A stretch of DNA of 64,000 nucleotides from Escarpia spicata (Eukaryota; Annelida; Polychaeta; Sabellida; Siboglinidae). The notes under the pieces are model-generated. The model was given only the letters and a program-made list of their open reading frames with translations. It was not told the DNA's origin and searched no databases. Each line of letters begins with the position of its first letter. The stretch's first letter is position 1. This document shows positions 36,915 to 49,489 of this stretch, one piece after another. A program made the translations under genes and the position numbers. The stretch spans positions 14,312,533 to 14,376,532 of the forward strand of contig OZ023213.1 in NCBI GenBank assembly GCA_963995525.1, given 5' to 3'.

Positions 36915-37113
36915 CTAACGCATGATCACATCTTCAATATCCACATGCTTGTGGTCCTGAAGTCCCTCTTTCAACTCTGGGGCGTTTTTGACATTTGTCT
37001 CCAACGAAGGATGCTCGCTATTCAAACGCTCCAACTCGGCCTTCGACAGATATGCGACTATGCCGACACCGTACGCGTCTCCTATCACGTTCACAGACGC
37101 TCGCATGCGTTCC
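36915..37113 (-). CDS. SLC1/EAAT-type amino acid transporter, terminal coding exon (copy 2)
   Basis: Second full copy of the transporter's last exon, and the nearer full one to the upstream exon at 63743-63877 (intron 26.6 kb). The acceptor precedes 37113 and the stop is at 36915. The helix-8 core is NVIGDAYGVGIV, followed by the acidic tail ending EDVIMR. Joining gives codons ATG GAA CGC, so the family's D-R-x-R motif reads E-R-M-R. The second Arg, which in EAATs binds the substrate side-chain carboxylate, is kept; the preceding Asp is replaced by Glu. The reading frame is intact, and the differences from copy 1 are conservative or charge swaps (L/I, K/E, E/K). Confidence 0.87.
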
Positions 37114-37366
37114 CTTAAACAATATACAATACATCTTGAAATAAGTCTGCATGTATCCTCTTATCAGCACAACACACAACAACATGTCGACAGACGTTCG
37201 TAGGCAGTCCGTTGAACAATACACAGTAGAAAAGTAACAGAGGTCCGCAGGCGGTCACTTAAACAAATACAACACAATGTTGAGAAATGTCCGCATACAT
37301 TCTCTTAAGCGATACGCATTACAATGTTTAAATTAGTCAGCATGTTGAATATTGAACTGTTCTGGT

Positions 37367-37996
37367 AAGCACGGCCTACACTACACAACTTTTGTTGTAA
37401 GTCGGGTGTATTGCCGACTTAAACCGGTTTGTCGCTAATGTGCGCGGGTCTAAAGACTTTCTAAAACTTGTGTCTGTTGTTGTCCAGACCAACACAACAA
37501 ATGTCTGGCTGAATCGAAAATTGAATCGGCCAGACTTTTATTGTGCAGTGTACGCAGGTAGCAGGTAAATTGCGCGACGTCGCTAATATACGCCGATCCA
37601 CAACACAACAAAACTGTGGTCGTAGCAACGAGCCAATAGCAGTGCAGCATTTTTGTCATGCGCTGTCGCTGACGACCGGAATGGCTGATGTATGAACTCG
37701 AATTCGAATTTCTTTGCGTAGTTTGAGGTCGGCGTTGTTGAAAAGCAATTAGAGCTCGCTTTCTTTTGTTCGAAATCTAATTTTATTGTAGTTGTGGAAT
37801 TCGCCAACAAAAGGGCGTGCATACATGCATTTAGTACAAATAACTATGCTAGTATCGCGGCAGTGACAAAAGCGTTGTCGCGTAGTGTGCGCGTGTGCCA
37901 AACCTTTGTCGCGTAGTGTCAGCTGTCCACCGACATGTGTCCTTTGTTGTTCAATCGCCCAACAAAAACGTTTGCTGTGTAGTGTACGCCGGGCTT
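37367..37996. mobile_element. Nonautonomous TIR element, copy 3
   Basis: Block B copy. The left terminus reads cacggcctacactacacaac, with one base changed or lost relative to block A, so terminal symmetry is slightly decayed. Confidence 0.6.
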
Positions 37997-38670
37997 TAGA
38001 GTGTTAGCAACACAATGTTGACAAATGTAACGTTTTGAAAGTACGCTCAAAGCATAACATAACGGTATTTCTTTGCGCATACACTGTGTAGTATTTTCGA
38101 AAGGTGGTGTTCTCAACAAACTACTCTGCAAAATGCCAAACGCAGCGCCTTTAGCATACTAGGTCTGCGTATGCTGCTATATATGTATATATATACATAT
38201 ACATATATATACATATATATATATATATATATTTAACAGTCTATATACCACATCACCTGTACATTCAATACAAAAAGTCACCACATTGCCTGTAGGCCTA
38301 GATTTATATAACCTGTATAATGTTCACGAATTTTCGTGTACAGGCAATATTTTGAGTTTCAAATACATTTCCCTAATGCAAATACTGATGTTTTTGTTAA
38401 TCACGTACATTAAGTTAATGCTGTTTGGGGGAATTGCGGAACTAAATATGTGGTTGAGCGTATAATTTCATATTTACATGGAAGGGACATTTTAACATTT
38501 ATTGATTTTTTGGTGTCCGATATCGCCTGTACATATATATATTGACAAAAATCATGTTATACTAGTTTAAATCGATTGTAACTTGATATTACATCTCATG
38601 GTTTGCAAACTACTACTATTTGAAATGAATTGACATGTGCAAATAAAACTGACACATTAATGTATTTTGT

Positions 38671-38770
38671 TCAGCTATTCAAACGTTCCAACTCGGCCTT
38701 CGATAGATATGCGACTATGACGACACCGTATGCGTCTCCTAACACGTTCACAGACGCTCGCATGCGTTCC
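38671..38770 (-). pseudogene. Truncated duplicate of the SLC1 terminal exon (B')
   Basis: Counterpart in block B of the truncated exon at 5376-5475. It keeps the acceptor and most of helix 8, but one core glycine is replaced by valine (GVV instead of GVG), and it ends in the same junction-derived TGA after ERLNS. The extra substitution in the helix core suggests relaxed selection compared with the full exons. Confidence 0.7.
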
Positions 38771-39024
38771 CTTAAACAATATACAATACATCTTGAAATA
38801 AGTCTGCATGTATCCTCTTATCAGCACAACACACAACAACATGTCGACAGACGTTCGTAGGCAGTCCGTTGAACAATACACAGTAGAAAAGTAACAGAGG
38901 TCCGCTGGCGGTCACTTAAACAAATACAACACAATTTTGAGAAATGTCCGCATACATTCTCTTAAGCGATACGCATTACAATGTTTAAATAAGTCAGCAT
39001 GTTGAATATTGAACTGTTCTGTTA

Positions 39025-39318
39025 AGCACGGCGTACACTACACAACTTTTGTTGTAAGTCGGGTGTTTTGCCGACTTAAACCGGTTTGTCGCTTATGTGC
39101 GCGGGTCTAAAGACTTTCTAAAACTTTTGTCTGTTGTTGTCCAGACCAACACAACAAATGTCTGGCTGATTCGAAAATTGAATCGGCCAGACTTTTATTG
39201 TGCAGTGTACGCAGGTAGCAGGTAAATTGCGCGACGTCGCTAATATACGCCGATCCACAACACAACAAAACTGTAGTCGTAGCAACGAGCCAATAGCAGT
39301 GCAGCATTTTTTCATGCG
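39025..39318. mobile_element. Nonautonomous TIR element, copy 4 (right half deleted)
   Basis: The left terminus is present, but the element stops at the deletion junction near 39318 and the right terminus is gone. Confidence 0.6.
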
Positions 39319-39477
39319 ACAAATGTAACGTTTTGAAAGTACGCTCAAAGCATAACATAACGGTATTTCTTTGCGCATACACTGTGTAGTATTTTCGAAA
39401 GGTGGTGTTCTCAACAAACTACTCTGCAAAATGCCAAACGCAGCGCCTTTAGCATACTAGGTCTGCGTATGCTGCTA

Positions 39478-39535
<58 letters not shown>

Positions 39536-39984
39536 ACAATCTATATACCATATCACCTGTACATTCAATACAAAAAGTCACCACATTGCCTGTAGGCCTA
39601 GATTTATATTACCTGTATAATGTTCACGAATGTTCGTGTACAGGCAATATTTTGAGCTTTCAAATACATTTCCCTAATGCAAATACTGATGTTTTTGTTA
39701 ATCACGTATATTAAGTTGATGCTATTTGGGGGAATAGCGGAACTAAATATGTGGTTGAGCGTATAATTTCATATTTACACGGAAGGGAAATTTTAACATT
39801 TATTGATTTTTTGGTGTCCGATATCGCCTGTACATATATATATTGAATGAAAATCATGAAAATCATGTTATACTAGTTTAAATCGATTGTAAATTGATAT
39901 TACATCTCATGGTTTGCAAACTACTACTATTTGAAATTAATTGACATGTGCAAATAAAACTGACACATTCATGTATTTTGTGTG

Positions 39985-42926
39985 TTGGTAAAAATTGACC
40001 GCGTCCTGTTTCCTTTGCTTGTATATGATCAAGACAAATTATGCGCATGCGTCGGTACGTACGAATATAGGTCACTTCGTCATATTATTGTTCTGATTAT
40101 ATGGCGTTTGTTTCTCCACAAATTCGGTAGAAGAAATGTCGTACGTCAACGATTGATACGTATATGATTTTAAGAACAGTAACTGTGGTGATGATGTGCT
40201 GATATTCAGCGATTGCACATATGCTACTTTGTAAACTCTAGCCGATAATAACAATTCATTGGGAAACCTAGGGCGTCAGTTTCAGTGAATATATTATATA
40301 CTATTAAATAGCAGCGTATGTTGATGCAAACCGGTCCGCGCTTTGGGCCTCAATAGTGTATATGAGCCATATTTATTGACATGTTTGCTTTATTGCAGAT
40401 GAAGGAAAGTCTTGCTGAAAGAAGATGCTCAGTTAATTACAATTTACTCATCACATTCAATGCACGTGGCTTGTATATCTGGATAAAATGTCAGTGCATA
40501 TGAGTTAAATCAAGAAAAATGGAACACTTTCATTTTGTAAACTTCTGAGCTTTGCCATTATGTTATTAAAATGAATATGTCATCTTCAAATTCTGTATGG
40601 GATAAAATATATTCGAAACTGTCGGGAAAGATAACTCTAGCAAGTTTCATGAAGATTCGAAGACCTAAAAATGGGAGTATTTACCGTATTATCCCATATA
40701 GACGGGTCCTTCCTAATAGACCCGAACCCTCCTTTACAGAAGTAAAACCAGATTTTTTATAATGAGCGTGCACTTTGAAAATGCAAAGTACTGTAATAAT
40801 GTGGATATTGACTAGATAACAATTTATTGTACCTTTTTCCATAATTTAGGTGACTCGTTTCATTCGCGAAGTCGGGCATCTTTTCATAATCGCGTTGCCG
40901 ACTGTAGAAACGAGGAAGGGCCAACACACTGCAGCTCGCTCTGATGTCTGACTTGACGTCTTCGAGAATCTCTTCCTTCGGCTTTGCGCTCGCGGTTGCC
41001 GGGTTGGCCTTTTGCCTCGTTGCATCGGTGGCAAAGCACGCGAGTTTGGTTTATTTCAGCGCCGATTCAACACAGAAAGAGTTTTATGCTGTAACACCCA
41101 ATGACGTATTCTGGCCAGCGTTGTGATTGACACTTTAGAACTGCTCAATATATCGAGCTGGCGTTTGTCGAAACTCCGTAGTTATAAAATCGCTAATATT
41201 GCTGTCAGAAGCTGTCTGTCGTGAGTGGCGTGTCGAGTACCGTCTCCTATCGACCGAACGCTAGATGTTTTGGTAGATGTGATGATTCTGTATTTACTCC
41301 GTGTTGCCTATCTTAAAGTTGCACACGCGTGACGTGTATGCAATTTATGCGTTCATCCACTGCTGACAACTTGTGCTGCGTATGTTTTATGATAAATTAA
41401 TAGACGCGCGCCTTTGCCCTTGCACTCGCACGGCGCGCGACTATTGGGGATAATTGGGTAGGTTTACTAATGTAAAAACGTTTGACGATAGCACTTCAAA
41501 GATAAAAACAAAACATTACAGGGATATATGGAGGCCTCCATTTTGTTATATTCATAATATACTCCAAAGTATATTTGGATGAAAACAATTAAATTTCTAC
41601 TTTCAACCATTGCTGGGTAATTGACGAGGCATTGTTTTTTTTTAAAGACAGTAGTTTTGGTAAATAGGCGTATTCGAGTCTCTCTGAAGACAGAAAATTA
41701 GCTAAATGACCATTACAAAATATTTTTCTGTCATAGAACCTTTCCTCAGTTGATTTATAGATAACAAATTAACAAATAATGTCCCCTTATGTTGCGTCTG
41801 TCACATACTATTTTTTAATCAAGTAATAGGAGAAAAATACGAGCATATAATGTTATGTACAGTGCTTGACCCATTTACCATTCACACATACGAAACCAGT
41901 AATCAATGAATTGCAGTTAACAAACTAATTAATCATTTTTTGTGTTATCATGAAAATGGGGGTAGACAAAAATGAAGCATGCCTTTTTATTCAGTAAGAT
42001 CCAATCTATCCATTGGGCAGAAAAAAGTACAGTATTTGCATGAATTAACAAACGTCTAGTCTAACAGTTATGTGAATGATCTATTTCATCATCTAGTATA
42101 ATAAACACCAGGCAATAAGTTAGCTTCTACTTATCCCTTTAGTACTTTAGTATAAACACTTTGATGGTATTAGTTTGGGACTGATAAAGACAGCTTTATT
42201 TCCTCTACACACATGGTTTGTATTCGTTGCACATTATACCATCATGCATATTTGCAGCATCTATTCCTCCTGGGTATACATCCAACCGTACTGAACTTAA
42301 ATTTGTATAGACGACTTAAACAGCGCTACTTGGCATACACAAGCTGGTACAACATGGTGATTTACAACTACAATAAAGAGAATTGCACCAGTGGTTTACA
42401 CAATGAAAACATTCACACCACGTCAGATTATAACATTACATATGCTATCATCATGTATTTAGTTTAGTTTCCGTACATTACCCAGATGGCAGTGTCCTGC
42501 TGGAATATGCATGTAAACTGCCGGGCCGGTAAGGGGCATCAGTTGCATAAACAGTTATAAAGGAGGACACGAATTCTTCGACTACCAGAAAGTAGCAGCA
42601 AATGGAGCCACTGAGAGGTATGATGTGACAAATCAACAATTAATCTGTGTACGAATTATGTCTCCAGATTGTACTTGATACAATTCTACCAATGCATATG
42701 CTATATTGTTTGTATAATACTAAATGTGCGCACGCGATATTTGTAGGCTTATGAGAATCGTCGACTACCCCACAGCCACAGAACAACAACTAGAGTTATT
42801 GTGAGGTGATTGTAATATCTCCAATTGACAGTTAATCTGTCTTAGTCCTGGTGCTGATTTCCAAAAGGGCCTTAAACCGGGAGTTGGCTGAACCCCCTGA
42901 CAACACAGGTTTCATGATATTAAAAC
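39985..42926. other. Unassigned sequence
   Basis: Mostly AT-rich. 41640-41850 shares diverged phrases with 46200-46440 (for example 'tcagttgatttatagataac' and 'cttatgttgcgtctgtcac'), implying an old dispersed repeat. A GC-richer island is listed separately at 40845-41130. Confidence 0.4.
40845..41130 (-). other. GC-richer island with an open frame, not recognised
   Basis: A minus frame without ATG runs for about 65 codons (41060-40850) with protein-like content (ASAKPKEEILEDVKSDIRAS and RFYSRQRDYEKMPDF), and the opposite strand has a 60-codon ATG frame with a hydrophobic centre. The GC content and CpGs stand out from the surroundings. No clear donor or acceptor frames it, so an exon call is not supported. 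Confidence 0.3.
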
Positions 42927-45262
42927 AAAATTGAACTATAATCTAATAATTTCCAAACATTAACCAAAAATTAAAGTGTCCGTTCTATAAGAAAAACGAC
43001 ATTTATCACGAGTGGTTGGCAAACATTTACAGAAATAGCTAAAATAACCAAATATCCCCTAAATAAAATAATTTTAGTTGAATCTCATTATTAATTCACA
43101 GGTAGATACATAAGTTAATGTAAAACAGCACAGTATCACAAAATGTTAAAATTTCAATCATTAGTATCATACGTTCGATAATGTTATGTAAACATTTCTC
43201 ACGTTTTTCAGTAAAATCTATCGAGTAGTGTTTCCGTTTGTTCCACACTCATACCCATAGTATATTGACCAGATAATTTCATATCGGTATGATCCAATAT
43301 CCACGTACTTTTACCTGGAGTAACAACTGGCGGGAAATATTCAATATTAATGAAGATATCATCATATATGTAGACCTACCCCTAAATCGGGAAAATGGCG
43401 TGAAATGACAAAAGGTCACACAATATGCTCTAAATCAACTATTTATTTGCTAATCATCTTATAGTCTCACGTAGTTGGTCATAACATAATGCAAAGCAAT
43501 TTTTTACCACCAATCAGGTGTATACCTTTAACTTTTCGCCAATATAAAATATTAAAGTTTTTCATCGACATACTGTGAACGGAATCACACACGTTACAAC
43601 ATAATGCTTGGTATAAAGTTACATATCAACAGAGCAGGTGTCTATGTTTATATGGTCAATAACTTCTACAAACTGAACGAATAATTGTTATTTGTTATGT
43701 TTGAACAATTATATTGTGACGGTCAGTCCTAAGTCCCTTCTACTTAAGAACTGCTTCATGATTTAGTGTGATTTCTACAATTCCACCACGAGATTTCGTG
43801 TCCCGGTTTGCAGTCGCTTCAATGATTTGGTCATGCGGGATGCGGCCAAATGAATTTCCTGTCCATCATGGCACAGCAAATTCACCATTGATAAGGAGTG
43901 TGTGTGCGTGCGTCTGGATGACTTTCCGGAAGTGTCATCATTTGTAGAACATATGCAGGCAAGCATAATTTATCCTGTCATATGCCGCAATCCATGGCAT
44001 CATCTCTACAAACAATGAATGTGCAAGTTCCAATCGGCTTCTCTGGTGGACAGAATAAACTGCAGCAATAAACCCACAAAATCAATGATGACCAGAACTT
44101 TCCCATTTTGTCCAAGCGATGAGCAATATTCTGTGAATCGCTGCTGTGCCAGTGTGAAGATTTCAGATGTCAACAGTACGCGCATTCTTTCTGGACATGG
44201 ATTATGTCTCAGCTGGTTAATGGCCCTTGCTAGAGAAACCATGTCTAGAGGAACTTCTTGCTATGTGTTCCATTGCAGAAACATGGCTAATCCTTTGTCG
44301 CCGATAAGGAAATGTTGCAGGCAGTGTGCGCCCTGTATGGGCATTTACAAGAGCATGATGTGAACAGATTGCGACATACCATGTTTGGGTCGAGGATAAC
44401 CGATCCAGCAAAGTTGCCACCATGCAATGAAGCATGTGACCAACACATCAAGCGTGCTAAATATCAGGTAGCCATTTGGCGACAATGCTTGACGTGGCGG
44501 CACGACCACCAGTGTCATCCACTCATGGCAGTGGGTGGACTGTTGACGGATACACTTTGGTACATTGAATGGACAATCCACCAGCTCCACAGCTCTATAT
44601 AATTGTTCAAACATAACAAATAACAATTATTCGTTCGGTAAAATATTGACCATATAAACATAGACACCTGGTGTGTTGATATGTAATTTGATTTCAAGCA
44701 TTATGTTGTAACGTATTTGATTCCGTTCACTCTATGTAAAAAAAAACCTGTGTATTTCATATTTTACATTGACGAAAAGTTAAATGTATACACCTGATTG
44801 GTGGTAAAAAATTGCAAGCAAATAAAGGGGGTAGGTCTACATATATGATGACATCTTCATTAATATTAAATATTTCTCGCCAGTTGTTTTTCCAAGTAAT
44901 AGTACGTGGATATTGAAACATACTGATTTGAAATTATCGAGTCAATATAGTATGGGTATCAGTGTGGAACAAACGGAAGCACTACACATAGATTTAACTG
45001 ACAAAAAGTAAAAAATGTTAACACAAAATTATCGAACGTATCATATTAATTATTGCAATTTAAACATTGTGTGTTACAGTGCTGTTGTACATTCACTTTT
45101 GTATCTACCTGTGAATTTATAATGAGATTCAACTAAAATTATAATTGTTTTGGCATATTTTTTTATTTTAGCTATTTCTGTAATAAATGTCGTTTTTGTC
45201 ATAAAACGGACACCTTAATTTTTGGTTAGTGTTTTGGAAATTATTTGTTTATAGTTCAATTA
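42927..45262. mobile_element. Foldback element, inverted arms of 650-800 bp around a coding fragment
   Basis: The left arm (42927-43740) beginning AATTGAACTATAA is the reverse complement of the right arm (44600-45262) ending TTATAGTTCAATT. Matching tracts include the aattaaagtgtccgttctat, caggtagatacataag, ggaaatattcaatatta and cacctgattggtggtaaaaa segments. Arms are about 80% identical, with indels. The interior (43745-44600) carries pieces of a protein gene on the minus strand. An element of this form could be a DNA transposon with long TIRs. Confidence 0.82.
43745..44600 (-). pseudogene. Broken transposon-associated coding fragment inside the foldback
   Basis: Minus-strand pieces in three frames give, in order, EIFTLAQQRFTEYCSSLGQN, IDFVGLLLQFILSTREADW (44006-44242), then MMPWIAAYDRINYA after a frameshift, and finally FGRIPHDQIIEATANRDTK and RGGIV near the left arm. 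This order matches an uncharacterised family found in many copies in marine invertebrate genomes (usual pieces: R-x-x-x-R-x-G-D-W, M-x-P-W-x-x-A-Y-D-x-x-N-Y-A, D-Q-x-I-E-x-T-x-N-R-D-T-K). Stops and frameshifts rule out function. The upstream part (44217-44600) is not readable. Confidence 0.6.
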
Positions 45263-46880
45263 AAAGGAAAATATCAAGAAACGCAACGAAATCCAAAATT
45301 TCCAGAAGAGCACCAGGACTATATGTGGAATGTCCAATCTGCACATGATATAGTCGACCAACATGTGATATCAAATACGGGTCACCTAAAACCTAACAAA
45401 CATGTAAATTTTAATAAACTACATATCTAATGCGAATGATGGCTATACCTTTAGCTAAGACTGTGTAAGCCACATGATCGTATGCATTGTTTATTTTTAT
45501 TTTACACTTTAATCTGACTAATATGTACATAAGTATACGGAATATTAGGTCACATACGTAATATTTAGAATTTAAATGGCACATTCATTTATGAACAAGG
45601 AATGTTAGAACATGTATACTTCCATACATTGAATTATATCCTATTGTTAAATCCAGTAGTCATGTTTGTTGTTTACCTTTTCAGCTCCGGAAAGGTCATA
45701 CACATGGTGGAATGAGGAAGAGACCATGCTAACCACATCTATTTTACACGATTATGACCGATACCGAACGAATACCTGGTTAGTTATTCTACTTGTATAC
45801 AACTAGGAAGTGTTTCCCTTGTCTCGGCATAAGACATATCATTGAAAAGTGAAGAAAATGCTATGTTTATATGTGTGTGAGGTCACGAAAAATAAAAAAC
45901 TTTCAGTTTCGAAGTTTCTGAACTTACCTATTCAGGTATTAATATGAATATCCCATTTAATAGTTTAGGTATAAAACGTGGCTTCATCTGTGAGGAAAGA
46001 TAACTTCTGCATGTTTCGTGAAGATTCGCCATTTCTGTCTGTATCTATTTGAACACCTGGGAGTATATTGGCATTAAAATGTAAAAAACATTTGACAGCA
46101 TAACAAAGCTAAAACAAAAAGTCATGTCAATATCTAGATGCCACCTTTTATTTTGCGTATTGACTATATATATACTCCTAGGTGTATTTAAAAAAATTAC
46201 TTAAAAAAAAGACAAGAGTTTTGGGTGGTGGCAACACTATTATCTATCTAACTAAGTAACTAAATGACATTAAACAATATTTTCTTCTGACTCAACAACC
46301 TCCCTTAGTTGATTTCTAAAAAACGAAGTTGAATGTTAGCCATAAATAATTGTTTTGCAGAAAACTGAGAAGAATTCCGGTCACTTATGTTGTGTCTGTC
46401 ACACCCCATTTAAAAAAATAATAAGAGAATTATGGAAACAAATGTGCTATGCTGTGCTACTCAATGTGCTATACATTGTCACTCCCTATTTTTATACAAT
46501 TGTTCCACTTTTCGTGACTTCACTAATATGCAGAATCAGACCCATTTATTAGGCCATAAAATACATATGATGTTTAACTTTTATGAGTAATAAGCAATAA
46601 TTTACAGTGTTTAGTACTAACTAACTAACTAAGTAACTAACTCACGCATTCACAAACATTAACTACTAACACTAAGTAACATCAAACAAGCAAAATATTA
46701 CACTAGAATAATAATAATATAATACTAATAATATATAAATTACACTTATTCAATATTTAAGATAATAGGTAAGATTAAATATGATTAAGGCATTCTACAT
46801 TTTGAATAACATGTTGCAAGGTAGAATGTTTTTAATTTATTAAACATCCCTACAGTCTGTCAGATTTTGTTAGCTATTCT
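45263..46880. other. Unassigned sequence
   Basis: Contains a 61-codon plus frame at 45245-45430 of no known family, diverged repeat phrases shared with 41.6 kb, and 'ctaactaactaagtaacta' runs at 46617-46680. Confidence 0.4.
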
Positions 46881-46884
46881 ATTT

Positions 46885-47710
46885 ACATGATTTTTTCAGC
46901 ACATGTGTTTGTTAATAGTAAGGTCTACACGATTGAAATCATCAACTGAAACTAATTCAATACCTTTCATTTTACTCTTGGTTACAGTTATCTTGTTTAA
47001 GTGGTATGAAATATCATACGTTTTTTTACCATTAAATGATAACTTATTTACTTGCAATCATATTGTTACTTTGCCTATTTCATTGCTTATATTTTGGCTG
47101 TTGGTGCTATCATTTATATCAGTAAAAGCATTTGGATTGCTAGTTAAGGTATTGTTATCAGCATGTATGATTGTATTGAACAATGTAGTAGCACTGGCTA
47201 TGTCGTATATGTAAATGGTAAATAAACGTTGCTAGTATCCTATCCATTTGCTGTATTATTATATCTATCATTTCAAAAATGATTTTCTTTAAATCCGTAT
47301 TTGTTATTGTAATATAGTTTATGTTGATGGAAATGGTTATGAATATGTTGTAAGATACATTTTATAAATACCTTGGAGATTGCAGAAAGTAAATAAATAG
47401 GTCGATAGTTGTATTATCACATTTCTTGTAAATTTGTATTACTCTGGCTGACTTTGGTTTTTCAGGAAATATGTAGTAGAAAAAACAAGATTTATATTTA
47501 GAGTAATCGATTCACACACTTGCTTAATTAGCTTCAATAACTTTACAGATAGGCCATCACAATCGTAGCTGGAATTTAACTTGAGACCATAATTTATTCT
47601 GGTGATAGATACAGGCATGAATTTAGGCTGCAAATACATGGAGATTTTTAATAATATTTTAGTTGTTATTATTTGGGGTGGAAATAATAGATGTAAGTTT
47701 AATTCCAATA
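46885..47710 (-). pseudogene. Second LINE remnant (reverse transcriptase fragment)
   Basis: The minus strand reads, from right to left, LNSSYDCDGLSVKLLKLI (fingers; usual K-S-x-G-x-D), after a frame change DLFIYFLQSPRYL, NKYGFKENHF (usual QYGFR-x-N-H), then DIASATTLF ... HADNN where the catalytic F-A-D-D should be, VNKLSFNGKKTYDISYH (usual NKLSLNxxKT) and HVNRIANKI. The order fits a Jockey/CR1/Daphne-type non-LTR reverse transcriptase missing its middle. Many stops. Confidence 0.65.
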
Positions 47711-49280
47711 TTTGTTAATAAAAGTTAAACTGGTTAGCTATTGCGGATTAATCATTATTAAGGTTTATTGTTGCTGCTATTAAAATTAAGACAGAATAAC
47801 GTCTACAATAATATTTCATGCTAGCGTTTTACTATTTAACACACGTATATGTCATGGACGTGAGACCGTAAAACATACGTCATACATTAGTTTACTATGG
47901 AAACAGTTTGTATTGATCCAGGTAATGAGGATGCTGCACCATGAAGTTTGATGACGAATCTAATGATATATATCTGTTTACAATTGTAATTTGCTGCTCT
48001 TAAAATATACACTGAAGATTACGTTGAGTAATGTTTAACTAATTAAACAATAAGGTATACTTTTTAAATATATGAAAATATGCAACATGCATTTAGGTAG
48101 CCCAATGCTGGCGGGTGGTAGGTGCACAATTGACTCACTTTAACAAATGTTGTTTCTGCACAACTGTTGCATAAACTTTCTTTCCACAGGAAAACAACAG
48201 ATGTATAAGCTTTCAAAAAGTCACAATTAAACAAACGGAAAAACACGAAGCATCAGATAATAAACAACACACTTGATCGATTAACACCAGATTTGTAGTC
48301 AAACCATGATGGTATTGATGGCATTCAATCCATGCTGGTATGGATGACATGCATGCCATGATAGTATTGGTGTTATGCAATCCACATAGGTACATACTGT
48401 GATGGTGTTAATGGTATACGAGTCATAGTGGTATTGGTGTTATGCAAGCCGTGATGACATTGATGGCATGCAAGCCATGTTTAGATTATATGTAATAGAA
48501 AACAAAAGGATCGACATTATCGCCTTTCCTTAAGCTTTAGAATATGCTATGAAAATAATGAGCCTTTTGTGTATGCCGTTGCTCGTAGCAGCAATCGAAA
48601 TAAGTCGTTTTGGAGCTTATACATTTAATATATATTGGCATTATTATACATGTAGATCAGAGAATCAGCTGCAACTGTCTGTATTCAAATACAAATGTCT
48701 AACAAACTGAAAAAGTTACAATTTACTATTTGTTCATTGATAGAAAGTGTACAAAATGTAATTGTATAGGATTGCATGTGAACTTCACTATATATTTAAC
48801 AATACCTTATTTGCAGAAAGTATGCATAGATTCATACCAGAATAATGTTTAAAAGCAAACAGTCATGCTAAGTTACAACATTTAATGTCAACCGGCTAAG
48901 GGAGGAGTGTATATAATTCCGTAAATTTCTTAAAATCATATTTGTAACATTAATTTGATTCAGCATTTTATTGTTTCTACATGAAATGATCGACCGTTAG
49001 CATGTTACTATGATTATATGTGATAACTACTTTTCTTGTTAGATTGAATATGCTTATAATGCATATATGTAGTATATCAACTTCAGTGATCATGTCTGTG
49101 TGATAACATATTTATTGTGTTATTTAGTGGGGTTGTTATTTATTATGTAGTCAATTATACATGTATTAATCATGTCAATCACATTACCCTTTCGAATATT
49201 GTTCAACACACATAAAGTTGAAATATTAAAATATAATGATCATAGGTGTACGACAAGGATACCCCTCAAAATGTTGAGTA
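47711..49280. other. Unassigned sequence with degenerate ~30-bp repeats
   Basis: At 48290-48485, imperfect copies of 'ccatgatggtattg(a/g)tg(t/g)(c/t)atgcaa' repeat five or six times. Otherwise nothing recognised. Confidence 0.5.
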
Positions 49281-49480
49281 ACGAAACACACGCACACACG
49301 CAAACACGCACACACGCACACACGCACACACGCACACACGCACACACGCACACACGCACACACGCACACACGCACACACGCACACACGCACACACGCACA
49401 CACGCACACACGCACACACGCACACACGCACACACTCACACACGCGCATACACACACGTGCACACACACACGTTCAAGGA
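49281..49480. repeat. (ACACACGC)n octamer array
   Basis: About 19 head-to-tail copies of the octamer CACACACG/ACACACGC with a decayed right edge. It is the complement of the octamer part of the array at 22140-22210. Confidence 0.97.
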
Positions 49481-49489
49481 ACATGAAAA

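Larger units (their letters stand above)
34073..39984. repeat. Segmental duplication block B (direct copy of 1-6925)
   Basis: This is the second copy of the duplicated block, in the same orientation and 34 kb to the right. It lacks the ~780-bp segment with two 190-bp repeats that block A carries at 2.3-3.1 kb. Its second tandem unit also has a ~370-bp internal deletion (junction near 39318). Because its right end runs on into the linker and then into unique sequence after 'tgtattttgt', block B looks closer to the ancestral arrangement than block A. Confidence 0.95.
37017..39984. repeat. Internal tandem duplication in block B
   Basis: Same 1.68-kb tandem arrangement as in block A: first unit plus linker from about 37017 to 38670, second from about 38673 to 39980. 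The second unit has lost roughly 370 bp that correspond to the right half of the TIR element. The shared junction shows that the tandem duplication came before the larger segmental duplication. Confidence 0.9.

Noticed and set aside
46903..47214. 103-codon plus-strand frame with hydrophobic segments (candidate membrane protein)
   Set aside because: It is the antisense of the LINE reverse transcriptase remnant on the minus strand, which explains the region better.
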